Assembly: GCA_964600665.1 (NCBI GenBank)
Contig: CAZRKC010000009.1
Span: 12,871-76,870, forward strand
Reading direction: 5' to 3'
DNA length: 64,000 nt
From: CAZRKC01 sp964600665
GTDB taxonomy: Bacteria > Bacillota > SLNR01
Shown: one piece after another, positions 37,832 to 46,731 of the stretch
Layout: every line of letters starts with the position of its first letter
Numbering within the stretch: position 1 is the stretch's first letter
Translations under genes and position numbers: made by a program
The notes under the pieces: generated by a model
Told to the model about the DNA's origin: nothing
The model's database searches: none
The model's input: the letters and a program-made list of their open reading frames with translations, nothing else

Positions 37832-38662
37832 ATGACTGAAAAACATAAAGCAATTGAAAAATCACAGATTTCTAAAGGCGTTTCAATTAGTGTTTATAAT
37901 GATTGCATATCGATTAATATTGAAGGAATGAGTAAGTTGGCTTTTGTAGACTACTCTGAAGATATGTTAGAAATAATCAGAAATGCAAGATTTAGAGTGC
38001 CAAGAACACCAGAAACTAGAACGAAGTATAAATACCCCTATTCAAATGAGTATGGCAAAACTCTTCATCAAATAGTATTTGATTTTTATTTTAGTGAAGA
38101 GAAGCGAACAGAACTGTATGCACAGAAATATATTATTGAGCATCTTGATAATGACGGATTTAATTGTAGAATTTCAAATCTTTATTTTTTGAAAGATATT
38201 AAGAATACTTATAAAGGTTGGCATCTGGACAAAATTTCTAAAGAGTCGATGCCTATTGTAGCAATGAAAATTTATCATATATTTGAAAACAAAACATTTC
38301 AAATTGTACTATTCTCTAATCAGTCATTTGTAAACAAGAGCACTTTAAATTATTTGCAGACTGTGAAGCTTTTATATGAATATAACTATGAGATAGTCCT
38401 TCAAGATGCTGAGCAAATTTTAGAGAGCACTGTAAATAGTGGAGAAATCAAATTTGACCAGTGGAGAAAGTTGTATAGGTATAACGATATCAGAAAGACA
38501 TATTTTCCAAAGATAGAGCTTACGGAAGAAGAAAAGCAGCAGGGCTTTGGAACACTTATTTGGAGAGATGGGGAGCCTTTATTATTGGTCGGTATGGATG
38601 AGAATTCTATAGGCTTGGTAAATTCAGTTCCCTATGATGTTGATTGGAATGTAAAACAGTAA
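37832..38662 (+). CDS. HNH-like endonuclease-type protein of unknown role
   Basis: This 276-residue protein has a segment at about residues 95-120 (YIIEHLDNDGFNCRISNLYFLK). It resembles the HNH core of AP2/phage-type HNH endonucleases (H-x-D-x-D-x6-N-x2-N-L). The preceding GKTLHQIVFDFYF also fits that fold. The C-terminal half (about 150-276) has no family that I recognise. GGGGTAGGGGAGC is a strong ribosome site. It lies between the galE remnant and the defence genes and may be a selfish or defence nuclease. The HNH call rests on a single motif. Confidence 0.55.
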   Translation: MTEKHKAIEKSQISKGVSISVYNDCISINIEGMSKLAFVDYSEDMLEIIRNARFRVPRTPETRTKYKYPYSNEYGKTLHQIVFDFYFSEEKRTELYAQKYIIEHLDNDGFNCRISNLYFLKDIKNTYKGWHLDKISKESMPIVAMKIYHIFENKTFQIVLFSNQSFVNKSTLNYLQTVKLLYEYNYEIVLQDAEQILESTVNSGEIKFDQWRKLYRYNDIRKTYFPKIELTEEEKQQGFGTLIWRDGEPLLLVGMDENSIGLVNSVPYDVDWNVKQ

Positions 38663-39056
38663 CATAACAAGAGGGACAGACCACCGGCTACAAGTTAACG
38701 TACTAAAGTACTGATTTTGTAACTACAATAAATATTTAGACGATCTGATCTTCGAGATGACCTCCTATCTTATTCAATTAAGTTACTTAAGAACCAACTC
38801 ACCTCTTCGCTTGAGGTTGCTGCTGGGAAAGACATTTAATGGATCTATAGTTGCCCGTCATGTACAAATGGACAAGTTGATGGGTTTTTAATCTTGAGAC
38901 AGGGTAATGTGAGATAGTACAATTAATAAAGACAAGCATTTAAGCTTGGCATCAATATAAACATTGCCCGTTTTATTTTCTATAAAGGTGTCAGAATATT
39001 TGGGAAAATGTGTGAGGTGTGGGAGCGTTATGAGCTGATTGAAAGGGTGTGATAAA
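38663..39056. other. Gap between the HNH-like gene and the SIR2-like gene
   Basis: About 390 bases without a supported gene. A stretch from about 38758 reads MTSYLIQLSYLRTNSPLRL and onward for about 49 codons without a ribosome site, so it may be a remnant. The last 100 bases are AT-rich and should hold the promoter of the defence gene at 39057, but I see no clear -35/-10 pair. Confidence 0.4.
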
Positions 39057-40181
39057 TTGAACAAAAGCATATTAATTGGTAATGGTATAAACATAGCCTT
39101 TAGTCAAAATGATGATTACAAAAATTTTAAAATTATTGAAAGACTTACCAAGTATTTAGACACCGAGCGATATAGCGATGTATTTAATAGTTCGATAGAA
39201 TCGAGGGAGATCAAACAGCTCTTAGAGGATTTGAATGATTTTTTCAAAAAGATGTTACGTGGGCTTTCAGCACTAAAGTTGACTGAAGATGAAGAAGAAA
39301 TGAGAACGTTAATCGATATTGCGAGAAGATATAATCAAAAGCCTCAAGAATTAATCAATGTTGGTATTGAAGACTATTTCTTTGTAATGAAGTTAGTATA
39401 TAACAAAGTCGGTGATAGCGAGTTTACACCAATAAACTCTTTATATGATGGGTTGAAAATGTTGTTCCTGGACTCAATTTATAATGATGGTGACATAGAA
39501 AAATTGCATAATAAGATGGGGTACTATTCAAAAGAATTGCAGCGGTACAACGAAATCTTTACTGTAAATTATGACACAAATATTGACAAATTAACTGATA
39601 AAGAGGTGTACCACCTGCATGGAAGTTTTGATGTTCTAGATGACACGTATAGAGTTGAGACAGTGAATGGCCTACTTGCAAGTTTCAAAGATATCCCACC
39701 CAGAATAATAGAAACGAAAAGTCATTTATATTGTAATGCAATTATGTCGTATTCTGGAAAAAAGAAAAAAGAACTCATGGATTTGTACAGCAATGCAAAT
39801 ATGGCACTGGACACGCTAGTTGCACGTCTAAAAAACCCTAATGACATAGAAGCCAAAGAATGGTTTAAAAAAGTTGAGAAATCGTCAGAGCCAAGCGATA
39901 GAAATTTATATATATCTGTTAAAGCTAAGCAAACAAACTCAAATCTACGAAATACTGAGTATCCAATAGATATGTTTAAGAATATTTCTGGAGAGCTACA
40001 TGTATTAGGAATGTCACCCAATAATGATAGCCACATATTTGAAATGATTAATAGCAATTCTAAATTAAAAAGAGTTGTTTATTTTTCAGCTAGTAGTGAT
40101 GACAGTACAGCTGCTCAAGCAGTGATAAAGCACCCTTTGCAAATAAGGAATGTTCACAAATATTGGGAGTCACTGAGATAA
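39057..40181 (+). CDS. SIR2-like NAD-binding protein, probable anti-phage effector
   Basis: This 374-residue protein shows the bacterial SIR2-like signature: N-terminal ILIGNGINIAFS (GxGxN nucleotide site), FTVNYDTNIDKL followed by VYHLHGSFD (the catalytic histidine region), and GELHVLGMSPNNDSHIF near the C-terminus. Proteins of this type in defence islands deplete NAD+ on phage infection and kill or stall the cell. No TIR, STAND or transmembrane segment is visible, so a partner may provide sensing. The next two genes are candidates. The start is probably the TTG at 39057, after AGGGTGTGA. Confidence 0.78.
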   Translation: MNKSILIGNGINIAFSQNDDYKNFKIIERLTKYLDTERYSDVFNSSIESREIKQLLEDLNDFFKKMLRGLSALKLTEDEEEMRTLIDIARRYNQKPQELINVGIEDYFFVMKLVYNKVGDSEFTPINSLYDGLKMLFLDSIYNDGDIEKLHNKMGYYSKELQRYNEIFTVNYDTNIDKLTDKEVYHLHGSFDVLDDTYRVETVNGLLASFKDIPPRIIETKSHLYCNAIMSYSGKKKKELMDLYSNANMALDTLVARLKNPNDIEAKEWFKKVEKSSEPSDRNLYISVKAKQTNSNLRNTEYPIDMFKNISGELHVLGMSPNNDSHIFEMINSNSKLKRVVYFSASSDDSTAAQAVIKHPLQIRNVHKYWESLR

Positions 40182-40199
40182 TAAAGGAGGCCTTCACAA

Positions 40200-40844
40200 A
40201 TGGACAAACATACCTTCGCAGGAAAAATAATATCAATCCAGCCGCGGATCCGGTTACTGCGTTCGTTTGATGAGGCCTCTCATACATACCTTGGCTATGC
40301 CATTAAAATTGAAGGGGAAATCGACAACCACCATCACAACAATAATCAGGATATAACAATCTTCTCCATCGGTATCGGCAAAGCAGCTCATGCCAAACAT
40401 CAATTCAAAGTGAACGATGTTATCTCAGGAGAGTGCGTACCCGTACCAGATCCTGATCTTGAACCTACTCAATACTACAAAGTCTCAAAACTCAAAGTCA
40501 TAACTCCAGGTACCACTGGCAGCAATTCATCACCCTGGGAACTGGTGCCGCCGGAGCTGGAAGTTTACAGAGAAAGAGGACATCGTAGACTGGCAGCCAG
40601 GACATATGATAGTAAGTGTAGCAACTGCATGTGGGGATGCCGGATGCCAGTGGAGATCATCGTGGATAACTGGAACCCCAGTAAGAAAAAATACCGGTTT
40701 GAAACTTTCTGTTATGGACCATTATCATGTAATTTGTATAAACCGGGGCCAAATCGGAAAGTTGAAGGTCGGAATGGTATGGTATATGTGGAAGAGGACT
40801 GGGTGGGTGAAGAAATGACTTCACATAGGGAGTGGGATGAGTAA
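40200..40844 (+). CDS. Conserved protein with OB-like N-terminus and cysteine cluster, function unknown
   Basis: This 214-residue protein has an N-terminal beta-rich half (FAGKIISIQPRIRLLRSFDE, SIGIGKAAHAKHQFKVNDVISGEC) that reads like an OB-fold. Its C-terminal half has five cysteines placed like a metal site (CSNCMWGC, then FCYGPLSC). I do not recognise a named family. AAAGGAGG lies 9 bases before the ATG and 1 base after the SIR2-like stop, so the two genes are almost certainly translated from one message. A nucleic-acid-binding, iron-sulphur or zinc sensor is possible but unproven. Confidence 0.7.
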   Translation: MDKHTFAGKIISIQPRIRLLRSFDEASHTYLGYAIKIEGEIDNHHHNNNQDITIFSIGIGKAAHAKHQFKVNDVISGECVPVPDPDLEPTQYYKVSKLKVITPGTTGSNSSPWELVPPELEVYRERGHRRLAARTYDSKCSNCMWGCRMPVEIIVDNWNPSKKKYRFETFCYGPLSCNLYKPGPNRKVEGRNGMVYVEEDWVGEEMTSHREWDE

Positions 40845-40951
40845 AAAAATTGAAACGTATCAAACGGAGCACAATAAATTTAAGAAGTGCAACTAATGCA
40901 AAAGACTCATTTATGTTTGAAACAAGGTAGTGTGGAGAAGGCGGGTGAGCT

Positions 40952-42493
40952 GTGTCGAAAAAAGGAAAAGATGAGAAAATAGCTGTTGTAATTGGAGATA
41001 TGGATATCTGTAGGATCGTACCATTTAAACCTGTTGAAGGTAAATATGAAATTAAGATCGATTTTTTGGAGAATGAGTTCAATACTAAATGTTACAGATT
41101 ATTTGCACTTAGACCCATAGAATGGGAGATTATTGACTCGAGTCAATTTGAATTGACCTACCATAAAGGCGACAAGGGGAAACCGTTAACGATACATCTG
41201 AAAACTAGGCAAACAATTGAGGGGAAGCCAACATACACCAATTTGCCGTTAAAAAAGATACAGGCTCCGAATGTTAATCAATTGTTCCCTATTCCACTAC
41301 TGAAGATTGAAGTTCCTGCACATTCATCGCCTAAAAAATATAAACTCCGAAAATATCACAAGGTATTGCAGCCAGATGATTGTAATGTTGTAGAAATTTA
41401 CATGGCGCATTCTAGTTTTGATATGGATGCCTTTGCAAATAAACTTCCCGGCGTCCATTTATCTTTCCTATTGCTATCTTTTGAAATATTTGCGACAAAT
41501 ACGGTTTTAACAGACACTCAAAAAAGTGCGAATATTATGCCTCAAGAGGAAACAAAAGTAATTATGACAGGCTTTGATATGTTTGATGATATGAAGATAT
41601 TCGCGATTCACTATAAAGACCAATTTTTAGACAAAAAATTATCTAAAATAAACGTTACGTTCATTGAAAATGAACTATCAGAAGCTATTCTTTGCATGAT
41701 GAAAGTGGCCTATCCTAAAACATCTACGAATGGATTCTTTGATAGTATTTATCTTGGCGGTGCAATGCTGAAAGATGTCAATCAACCAACGGCGCCTATG
41801 CTAAGACCTTCTATTGGCATTGACAATGTTATTTCAGATGCGTTCCGAAGAAATCAGTTGACGGATGAAGAAAAGGACAAACTGTATTGGCATGCATTAC
41901 AATTAAGAGCCCAATTAAGAGATGCTTTGATCGGACATCAGAAAAATAGCGATGAGTTAAAATTTAAATTGACTGAAAAGGTAATGAGGTTCACTGAGGC
42001 GATGAAGGAAATAAAGAAGGGAGTAAAGGGATTAAACCTGACAGATGCAGAAAGCCAGTGGTTTGCTCTGTACCCTGAGAAGAAAACGTTGGATACCTCT
42101 CTCCTGGTTGCGAAATATCTAGGTATGCACGAGTGTATCCTATATGCAAGAGCAATAGGGGTTCCAAATGCAGAGCCAGAGGTACATCACTTTTGGCTGT
42201 TGTATCATGACAGGTTTGATATTGACGCTGCCTACTCTTCTCTTACTACATATTCAACTTCAGAGTTAGAAGCTGTTATGATAGCTCCGGCGGAACAACA
42301 TCCATTATTGGCGGAACATTCAGGTTTGAGGCATACGCTTCATGAAAAAGGTTATGAAAGAGGAGTATTAAAGCGTGGAGTATATCAAGTAAAAGAGTTT
42401 GATGGTTGCTTCAAGAGAAATGATGGATTATTAAACGAACTCTATGAAAAAATATTGGCAGTTATGAAAGCAACCGAAATAAACAACACGTAA
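40952..42493 (+). CDS. Uncharacterised 513-residue protein of the SIR2-like group
   Basis: I do not recognise this family. The protein is soluble, with no signal or membrane segment. Residues 1-110 look beta-rich. A middle region (about 300-370) is charged and helical (LTDEEKDKLYWHALQLRAQLRDAL, EKVMRFTEAMKEIKKGVKGL). The C-terminus is mixed (VHHFWLLYHDRFDIDAAYSSL). The start is GTG after GGCGGGTGAG. It lies 107 bases after the previous gene on the same strand, and a strong terminator follows. It is probably part of the same defence cassette. Confidence 0.65.
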   Translation: MSKKGKDEKIAVVIGDMDICRIVPFKPVEGKYEIKIDFLENEFNTKCYRLFALRPIEWEIIDSSQFELTYHKGDKGKPLTIHLKTRQTIEGKPTYTNLPLKKIQAPNVNQLFPIPLLKIEVPAHSSPKKYKLRKYHKVLQPDDCNVVEIYMAHSSFDMDAFANKLPGVHLSFLLLSFEIFATNTVLTDTQKSANIMPQEETKVIMTGFDMFDDMKIFAIHYKDQFLDKKLSKINVTFIENELSEAILCMMKVAYPKTSTNGFFDSIYLGGAMLKDVNQPTAPMLRPSIGIDNVISDAFRRNQLTDEEKDKLYWHALQLRAQLRDALIGHQKNSDELKFKLTEKVMRFTEAMKEIKKGVKGLNLTDAESQWFALYPEKKTLDTSLLVAKYLGMHECILYARAIGVPNAEPEVHHFWLLYHDRFDIDAAYSSLTTYSTSELEAVMIAPAEQHPLLAEHSGLRHTLHEKGYERGVLKRGVYQVKEFDGCFKRNDGLLNELYEKILAVMKATEINNT

Positions 42494-42577
42494 TACCAAA
42501 ACACTATCAGGTGGCCAGGGAAAAAGTTTTTCACTAGAAAAATATCAGAATATTCATACTAATTAGAGAAGATGAGT

Positions 42578-42620
42578 TTACCCGCTAAGCTGAGTTAATC
42601 GGCCTGGCGGGTATTTTTTT
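42578..42620 (+). terminator. Rho-independent terminator of the SIR2-like gene group
   Basis: TACCCGC at 42579-42585 pairs with GCGGGTA at 42607-42613, followed by a run of T. It lies about 85 bases after the stop at 42493 and closes the + strand group. Confidence 0.75.
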
Positions 42621-42899
42621 TGCCCTAAACACGAACATACATTCGGTTAATTTGACGCTAACGGTGTTTAATGGAGAATTTGATTTCTAGTATTAAATTT
42701 ATTATTCATTATCGTCGTGATCATTCTTCTGGGCCGCACCTCCGGAGCGAATTCATCCAAAGACGCCCGACGGAGCATCGTGGTGGAGAAGATGAGTAGG
42801 ATCACAGTAATTGATAATTGGATAAAAGTAGATGAAATTTTGTTTGTAGTTCATTAGCAGCAATATCTATTGAGTGCTGATAACGATATGAATTTAGTT
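42621..42899. other. Convergent intergenic spacer
   Basis: This stretch between two convergent operons has no supported gene. At 42632-42645 CGAACATACATTCG matches the Firmicutes LexA (SOS) box consensus with one mismatch, but no gene starts after it. The GC-rich fragment near 42730-42790 looks like debris from another source. Confidence 0.4.
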
Positions 42900-42945
42900 A
42901 AGACCATGATTGGCAGTTTAGTAGCTGCTGGTCATGGTCTTTTTT
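42900..42945. terminator. Hairpin between convergent genes
   Basis: AAGACCATGA at 42900-42909 pairs with TCATGGTCTT at 42932-42941 over 10 bp, and TTTT follows on the + strand. It lies just after the hamB stop on the - strand, so it may stop transcription from both sides. Confidence 0.65.
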
Positions 42946-42949
42946 ATTT

Positions 42950-45556
42950 TCAATCGATAAATAATTCGGGAACATTATACTGTACATCTGCCACTTCTTT
43001 TCGGACGCTAATGTTGTTACACTCGACCAGGGAGCGACGAAGTTTTATTTCACCATCAGCAGTATAAACGACATATTCCTCTTTGTTTTTCCTAATAAAT
43101 GTTGAGGTTTCCCTGGAAAATCCGTTTCTCTGCAGCATGATTGAGAGCGGGTTTGTCGTACCGTACTCAACATATTCGTACCAGTCATTGGGGAATGACT
43201 CCAAATCATGATAGCGCTTATATTCTGATGAAAATCTCAAAAAGTAATTGGAAATACTGAAAAGAACAACATTCTCGATAACTTGAAGTGTATCGGAAAT
43301 CACGATATTACGATGCTCAAGGGAATCATTATAAGTAACCGGCTGGAAGTTTATCATAACACCTGATCTGCGATTTTGCCGTTTGTAATCAAGAGATTGT
43401 TCCATAATAAAGCTTAAACCTGTCCCTTTAACCCATTGGGAGAGGATGACAGCATACCATCTTAGTTTCCCGTGCGTCCCATCTTTACTGACAAATCCAA
43501 GTGTTGACGGCTCGTAGATTTCCCATTTGAAAATCTTACATAGTTCTTCAAGGAAAACCAATAAATCGCTATAATCAACATTACCTCTTTCATCAAGTTC
43601 AGGATATTCTAGCCCGTTGGCAATAGCAACGGTTAGATTTGCTGTCTGATCTACTGAAACACTGATGTCATCGTCTGGTATCTCTTCTTTAGCTCTAAAG
43701 GCTTCTACTATTTTTGTTTCAATATCGTTATCTAGAAGCTCAGAGAACTCTTGCCACACAAGACTCTTATTTCCTTTGGTAATATCCCTTAAAAGAATAA
43801 TAGCAAATTTTCGCATCAGTGCAAAGTCATCTTCTGACTGATTTTTGGGATATTTAAGCAATTCTATATTGCCTTGAGTAAGGCAGTTTATAATCAACTT
43901 TTTTTGATTCTTTGACAGCTCTGTTGCGAGAGATAGCTTTTGCTCAGGCACATCTTCCCTTAGCAGCTTAATAAAATCTTCTGTTTTAACATTTTCTTCA
44001 AGCCGAACAAGAAAGACATTGCCATAGAGGTTGTACTCAATTCTTCCTACACGACCGATTAAATTTTTGAAATCAACCGGGGACATTTTTGCTCTTCCAT
44101 TCTTATAGTGGGTGATAAACAAGTTATCGGCTGGAAGATTAACACCCTCCACCAAAGTGCTGGTACAAAACATTGTCTTTATAAAGCCTTCCTTGAATAG
44201 TTCTTCGATGCGCATACGAATTGATGAAGGCAAGTAACCAATGTGATAAGCTATGCCTCTAGTTATCAAGTCTGCAAGATAGTAATCGCCATGAACTTCA
44301 TGTTTTATGTCTCTTGATAATGTAAGAAGGTCTTTGTCATCTACTTTATCTTTATCAGCTGCAAATTCACGGGCTAATTCAACGGCCTTAAAGGTTGAGT
44401 TACAATATACAATGTTTTGAGATTCTGATCCGATTCGTGATAATACTCGGAAAAACGTAGTAGATTCTTTAATATTTGCAACATTGGTGAAGGTATCGCT
44501 GTAGGCGTTATATAGCAGAATCTCTTGATTCGGAAAGTCTATAAAATATTTTAACTGACTAACAGGTGCAAAGGTTGTTGTTAATTTTTGATCCGCTTCA
44601 GCAGCTGCATCTGGTATAAGTTTAAGATAAATTTCTGGGTTCGGTATATTAGGTGAAGCAAAAATCATATGGGGCTTATTTTGACGTCGGCTAAGCATGT
44701 CCACCACTTTATAATAAAATGCACTACGACTGCCCTTGGTTGAGATTTTGTGAGCTTCATCAATGAATAAATAGTCAATATCTAGGGTTGGATTGCTTAT
44801 AAGCAGATACAATAACCTCTCAGGAGTGAGAACCATAATGAAGTTATGCTTTTGTTGTAAAGCCAGTGCGCCAGCTGAAGTGACAAGCCTGTAATTATAT
44901 TCAGCAAGAAGTTCTTTTAAATCGTTTATTATACTGCTGGTGACTTCATTGATTAGCGCTTTTGTTGGAACGAGTAGTACAAAATTTGCTCTAGTCCCAT
45001 CCATAATTTGTTTCTTGACGAACATACGCATCACAAAGGACTTTCCCATGGAAGTAGGTCCTGAATAACTGAAATACTGGCTATCCAGGCGGTCATATAC
45101 AAGCTTTTGGGAACGGAAAAATTGGTTTTCAGGATCTGCTGGAATGCGCATAATGTCTTTACTAAACTCTGCATAAAATCTATCCAGTAAGGTTTTACTC
45201 TGATGATCAGGAGTGACCATCGCCATACCACGAAAATTACCGGCACTTAAAAGCACTGAGCCTAGGTAAAAATCAACCGCCGGATGTTCTGGCTCGACGG
45301 TTTTCAGGAGCGCAACGATCTCTTGTGCCATAATTTTATGTTTGTCAGTATTTTGTGGATCCGTGGACTTAGATAGGAGATCTGAAAATCTCAATGCGTC
45401 TTCTATGTCAACAAATTTCTTCTTATTCTTCCTGACTCCAAACAACCTAGTTGAATAGTTATAGAGAATATTATCATACAACTCATTTAAATAAGGATTT
45501 TTATGAATATCGCTAAAAATAGCGCTGCCGAGATTAATCTTATTCTCCTGGTTCAA
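42950..45556 (-). CDS. hamB: Hachiman defence helicase HamB
   Basis: This protein of about 870 residues is an SF2 helicase. Walker A is in SYSGPTSMGKSFVMRMF (about residue 165), the DEAH box is in YLFIDEAHKIS, and the RecA2 motif VI-like segment is LIGRVGRIEYN. STLVEGVNLPADNLFI is typical of Ski2/DEAD-like helicases. It pairs with HamA, encoded immediately upstream with overlapping ends, which defines the Hachiman anti-phage system. HamB is thought to scan DNA and release HamA on damaged or invading DNA. A TTG at 45556 follows GGAGGGG. An ATG at 45571 inside the hamA end is the alternative. Confidence 0.9.
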   Translation of the reverse strand: MNQENKINLGSAIFSDIHKNPYLNELYDNILYNYSTRLFGVRKNKKKFVDIEDALRFSDLLSKSTDPQNTDKHKIMAQEIVALLKTVEPEHPAVDFYLGSVLLSAGNFRGMAMVTPDHQSKTLLDRFYAEFSKDIMRIPADPENQFFRSQKLVYDRLDSQYFSYSGPTSMGKSFVMRMFVKKQIMDGTRANFVLLVPTKALINEVTSSIINDLKELLAEYNYRLVTSAGALALQQKHNFIMVLTPERLLYLLISNPTLDIDYLFIDEAHKISTKGSRSAFYYKVVDMLSRRQNKPHMIFASPNIPNPEIYLKLIPDAAAEADQKLTTTFAPVSQLKYFIDFPNQEILLYNAYSDTFTNVANIKESTTFFRVLSRIGSESQNIVYCNSTFKAVELAREFAADKDKVDDKDLLTLSRDIKHEVHGDYYLADLITRGIAYHIGYLPSSIRMRIEELFKEGFIKTMFCTSTLVEGVNLPADNLFITHYKNGRAKMSPVDFKNLIGRVGRIEYNLYGNVFLVRLEENVKTEDFIKLLREDVPEQKLSLATELSKNQKKLIINCLTQGNIELLKYPKNQSEDDFALMRKFAIILLRDITKGNKSLVWQEFSELLDNDIETKIVEAFRAKEEIPDDDISVSVDQTANLTVAIANGLEYPELDERGNVDYSDLLVFLEELCKIFKWEIYEPSTLGFVSKDGTHGKLRWYAVILSQWVKGTGLSFIMEQSLDYKRQNRRSGVMINFQPVTYNDSLEHRNIVISDTLQVIENVVLFSISNYFLRFSSEYKRYHDLESFPNDWYEYVEYGTTNPLSIMLQRNGFSRETSTFIRKNKEEYVVYTADGEIKLRRSLVECNNISVRKEVADVQYNVPELFID

Positions 45557-45557
45557 A

Positions 45558-46481
45558 TCAAACCCCTCCATTCAATAGCGTATCCATAATATTTCGTTTC
45601 TCACCATCAGCGTCGTTAAACGGCAATATATAGAAGTAGAATGAATGTGCACCTAACTTTGTCTCTTTGATTTTTTCTATGATATAGGCTACATGAGCCT
45701 TAATATCTATATCCATTTTCCGCATAACTTCATTACGAAATTCTGTGTTTGAATAATTATCAGGATTCAGTCCAATTGAATAGCCAAGGAATACACCAAA
45801 CGCCCGGTCTACTGTGGCGTTTATATTTTTGCTTGGAACAATGATACTTTTCAAGAAATCAGTAGTTTGAGGATCATAGGACTGAGAAAAGATAGTGCTT
45901 TCAACAATTTTTAATTCACTGCTGGTGTTGTCTCTGATCTCAACGAGAGATTCAAAAGCATTGTCGATTGCATCTTGCAAATCACCGATGATATTAGATT
46001 TACCAAAAACCATCTGATAAGAAGGCGTTGGGCCAGTATTTCCAAGTGATAGCAAATGAACACCACCACAATGAAGAACACCCTGATCTCCAAATGCAGC
46101 TAACTCTATTTTGCTAAACAGCTTTGGAGCGTCCAGGATTTGTTCCAAAAACACATAGAGCATGACATCCCCGAGGTCTTCATCGATCCATTTTTCATCC
46201 ATTTTATAAGCATTTTGTAGAAGATGTATGGCTCTAAGTCCAACAGACTCAGTATCTCCTTCTATTTCAAATTGCTCCATTCGCGCTCGAGAGAATACAT
46301 ATCGACCAATGTTTTTTATAAGGAAGTCATGCAAGGCATCAAAAGAAAACGCATTGTTTGCCACATCCAAATGGAATATACGTAGCTCATTGGGATTCCT
46401 AAGTCCCAGTGATTCGGTATGAGTCACCTCAGTAAAGACGCCATCAAATCCCTTTTTCAGTGTTTTCGTGAATTGTTGCAC
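45558..46481 (-). CDS. hamA: Hachiman defence nuclease HamA (DUF1837)
   Basis: This protein of about 307 residues has the DUF1837 core. LGDVMLYVFLEQILDAPKLFSKIELAAFGDQG (about residues 102-133) holds the conserved acidic and lysine residues of a PD-(D/E)XK-like nuclease. It is followed by GVHLLSLGN and by MVFGKSNIIGDLQDAIDNAFESL. HamA is the DNA-cutting effector held in check by the helicase HamB. The likely start is the GTG at 46481 behind GGAGGTG. An ATG at 46496 is possible. It overlaps or abuts hamB, and a small HTH gene lies just upstream. Confidence 0.9.
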   Translation of the reverse strand: MQQFTKTLKKGFDGVFTEVTHTESLGLRNPNELRIFHLDVANNAFSFDALHDFLIKNIGRYVFSRARMEQFEIEGDTESVGLRAIHLLQNAYKMDEKWIDEDLGDVMLYVFLEQILDAPKLFSKIELAAFGDQGVLHCGGVHLLSLGNTGPTPSYQMVFGKSNIIGDLQDAIDNAFESLVEIRDNTSSELKIVESTIFSQSYDPQTTDFLKSIIVPSKNINATVDRAFGVFLGYSIGLNPDNYSNTEFRNEVMRKMDIDIKAHVAYIIEKIKETKLGAHSFYFYILPFNDADGEKRNIMDTLLNGGV

Positions 46482-46508
46482 TTGCACCACCTCCATTGAT
46501 AACTGATC

Positions 46509-46730
46509 TTACGATTCGGGTTTTTCTTTCTTGGGATTGCGATCATCCGCTCCACCGGAACGTATCCACTCGTCAACTTCAGAAATTTTAAATTTCCACA
46601 GCCTGCCCACCTTATAGGCCGGCATATTTCGTTTTGCTATCCATTGCAAAATCGTTTCTCTCCCGACTCCTAAATACTCCTGAATCTCTTTCAATGTCGA
46701 CCATTTTTCAATGTTATTTTTCTTATCCAT
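46509..46730 (-). CDS. Excisionase-type helix-turn-helix DNA-binding protein
   Basis: This 73-residue protein matches the HTH_17/excisionase family: STLKEIQEYLGVGRETILQWIAKRNMPAYKVGRLWKFKISEVDEWI. It is a MerR-like winged helix used by phage excisionases and small regulators. It starts 1 base after the preceding gene stops and ends shortly before hamA, so it is cotranscribed with the Hachiman genes. It may autoregulate the operon through the repeats in the upstream region, or be a relic of a mobile element's excision gene. Confidence 0.85.
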   Translation of the reverse strand: MDKKNNIEKWSTLKEIQEYLGVGRETILQWIAKRNMPAYKVGRLWKFKISEVDEWIRSGGADDRNPKKEKPES

Positions 46731-46731
46731 T

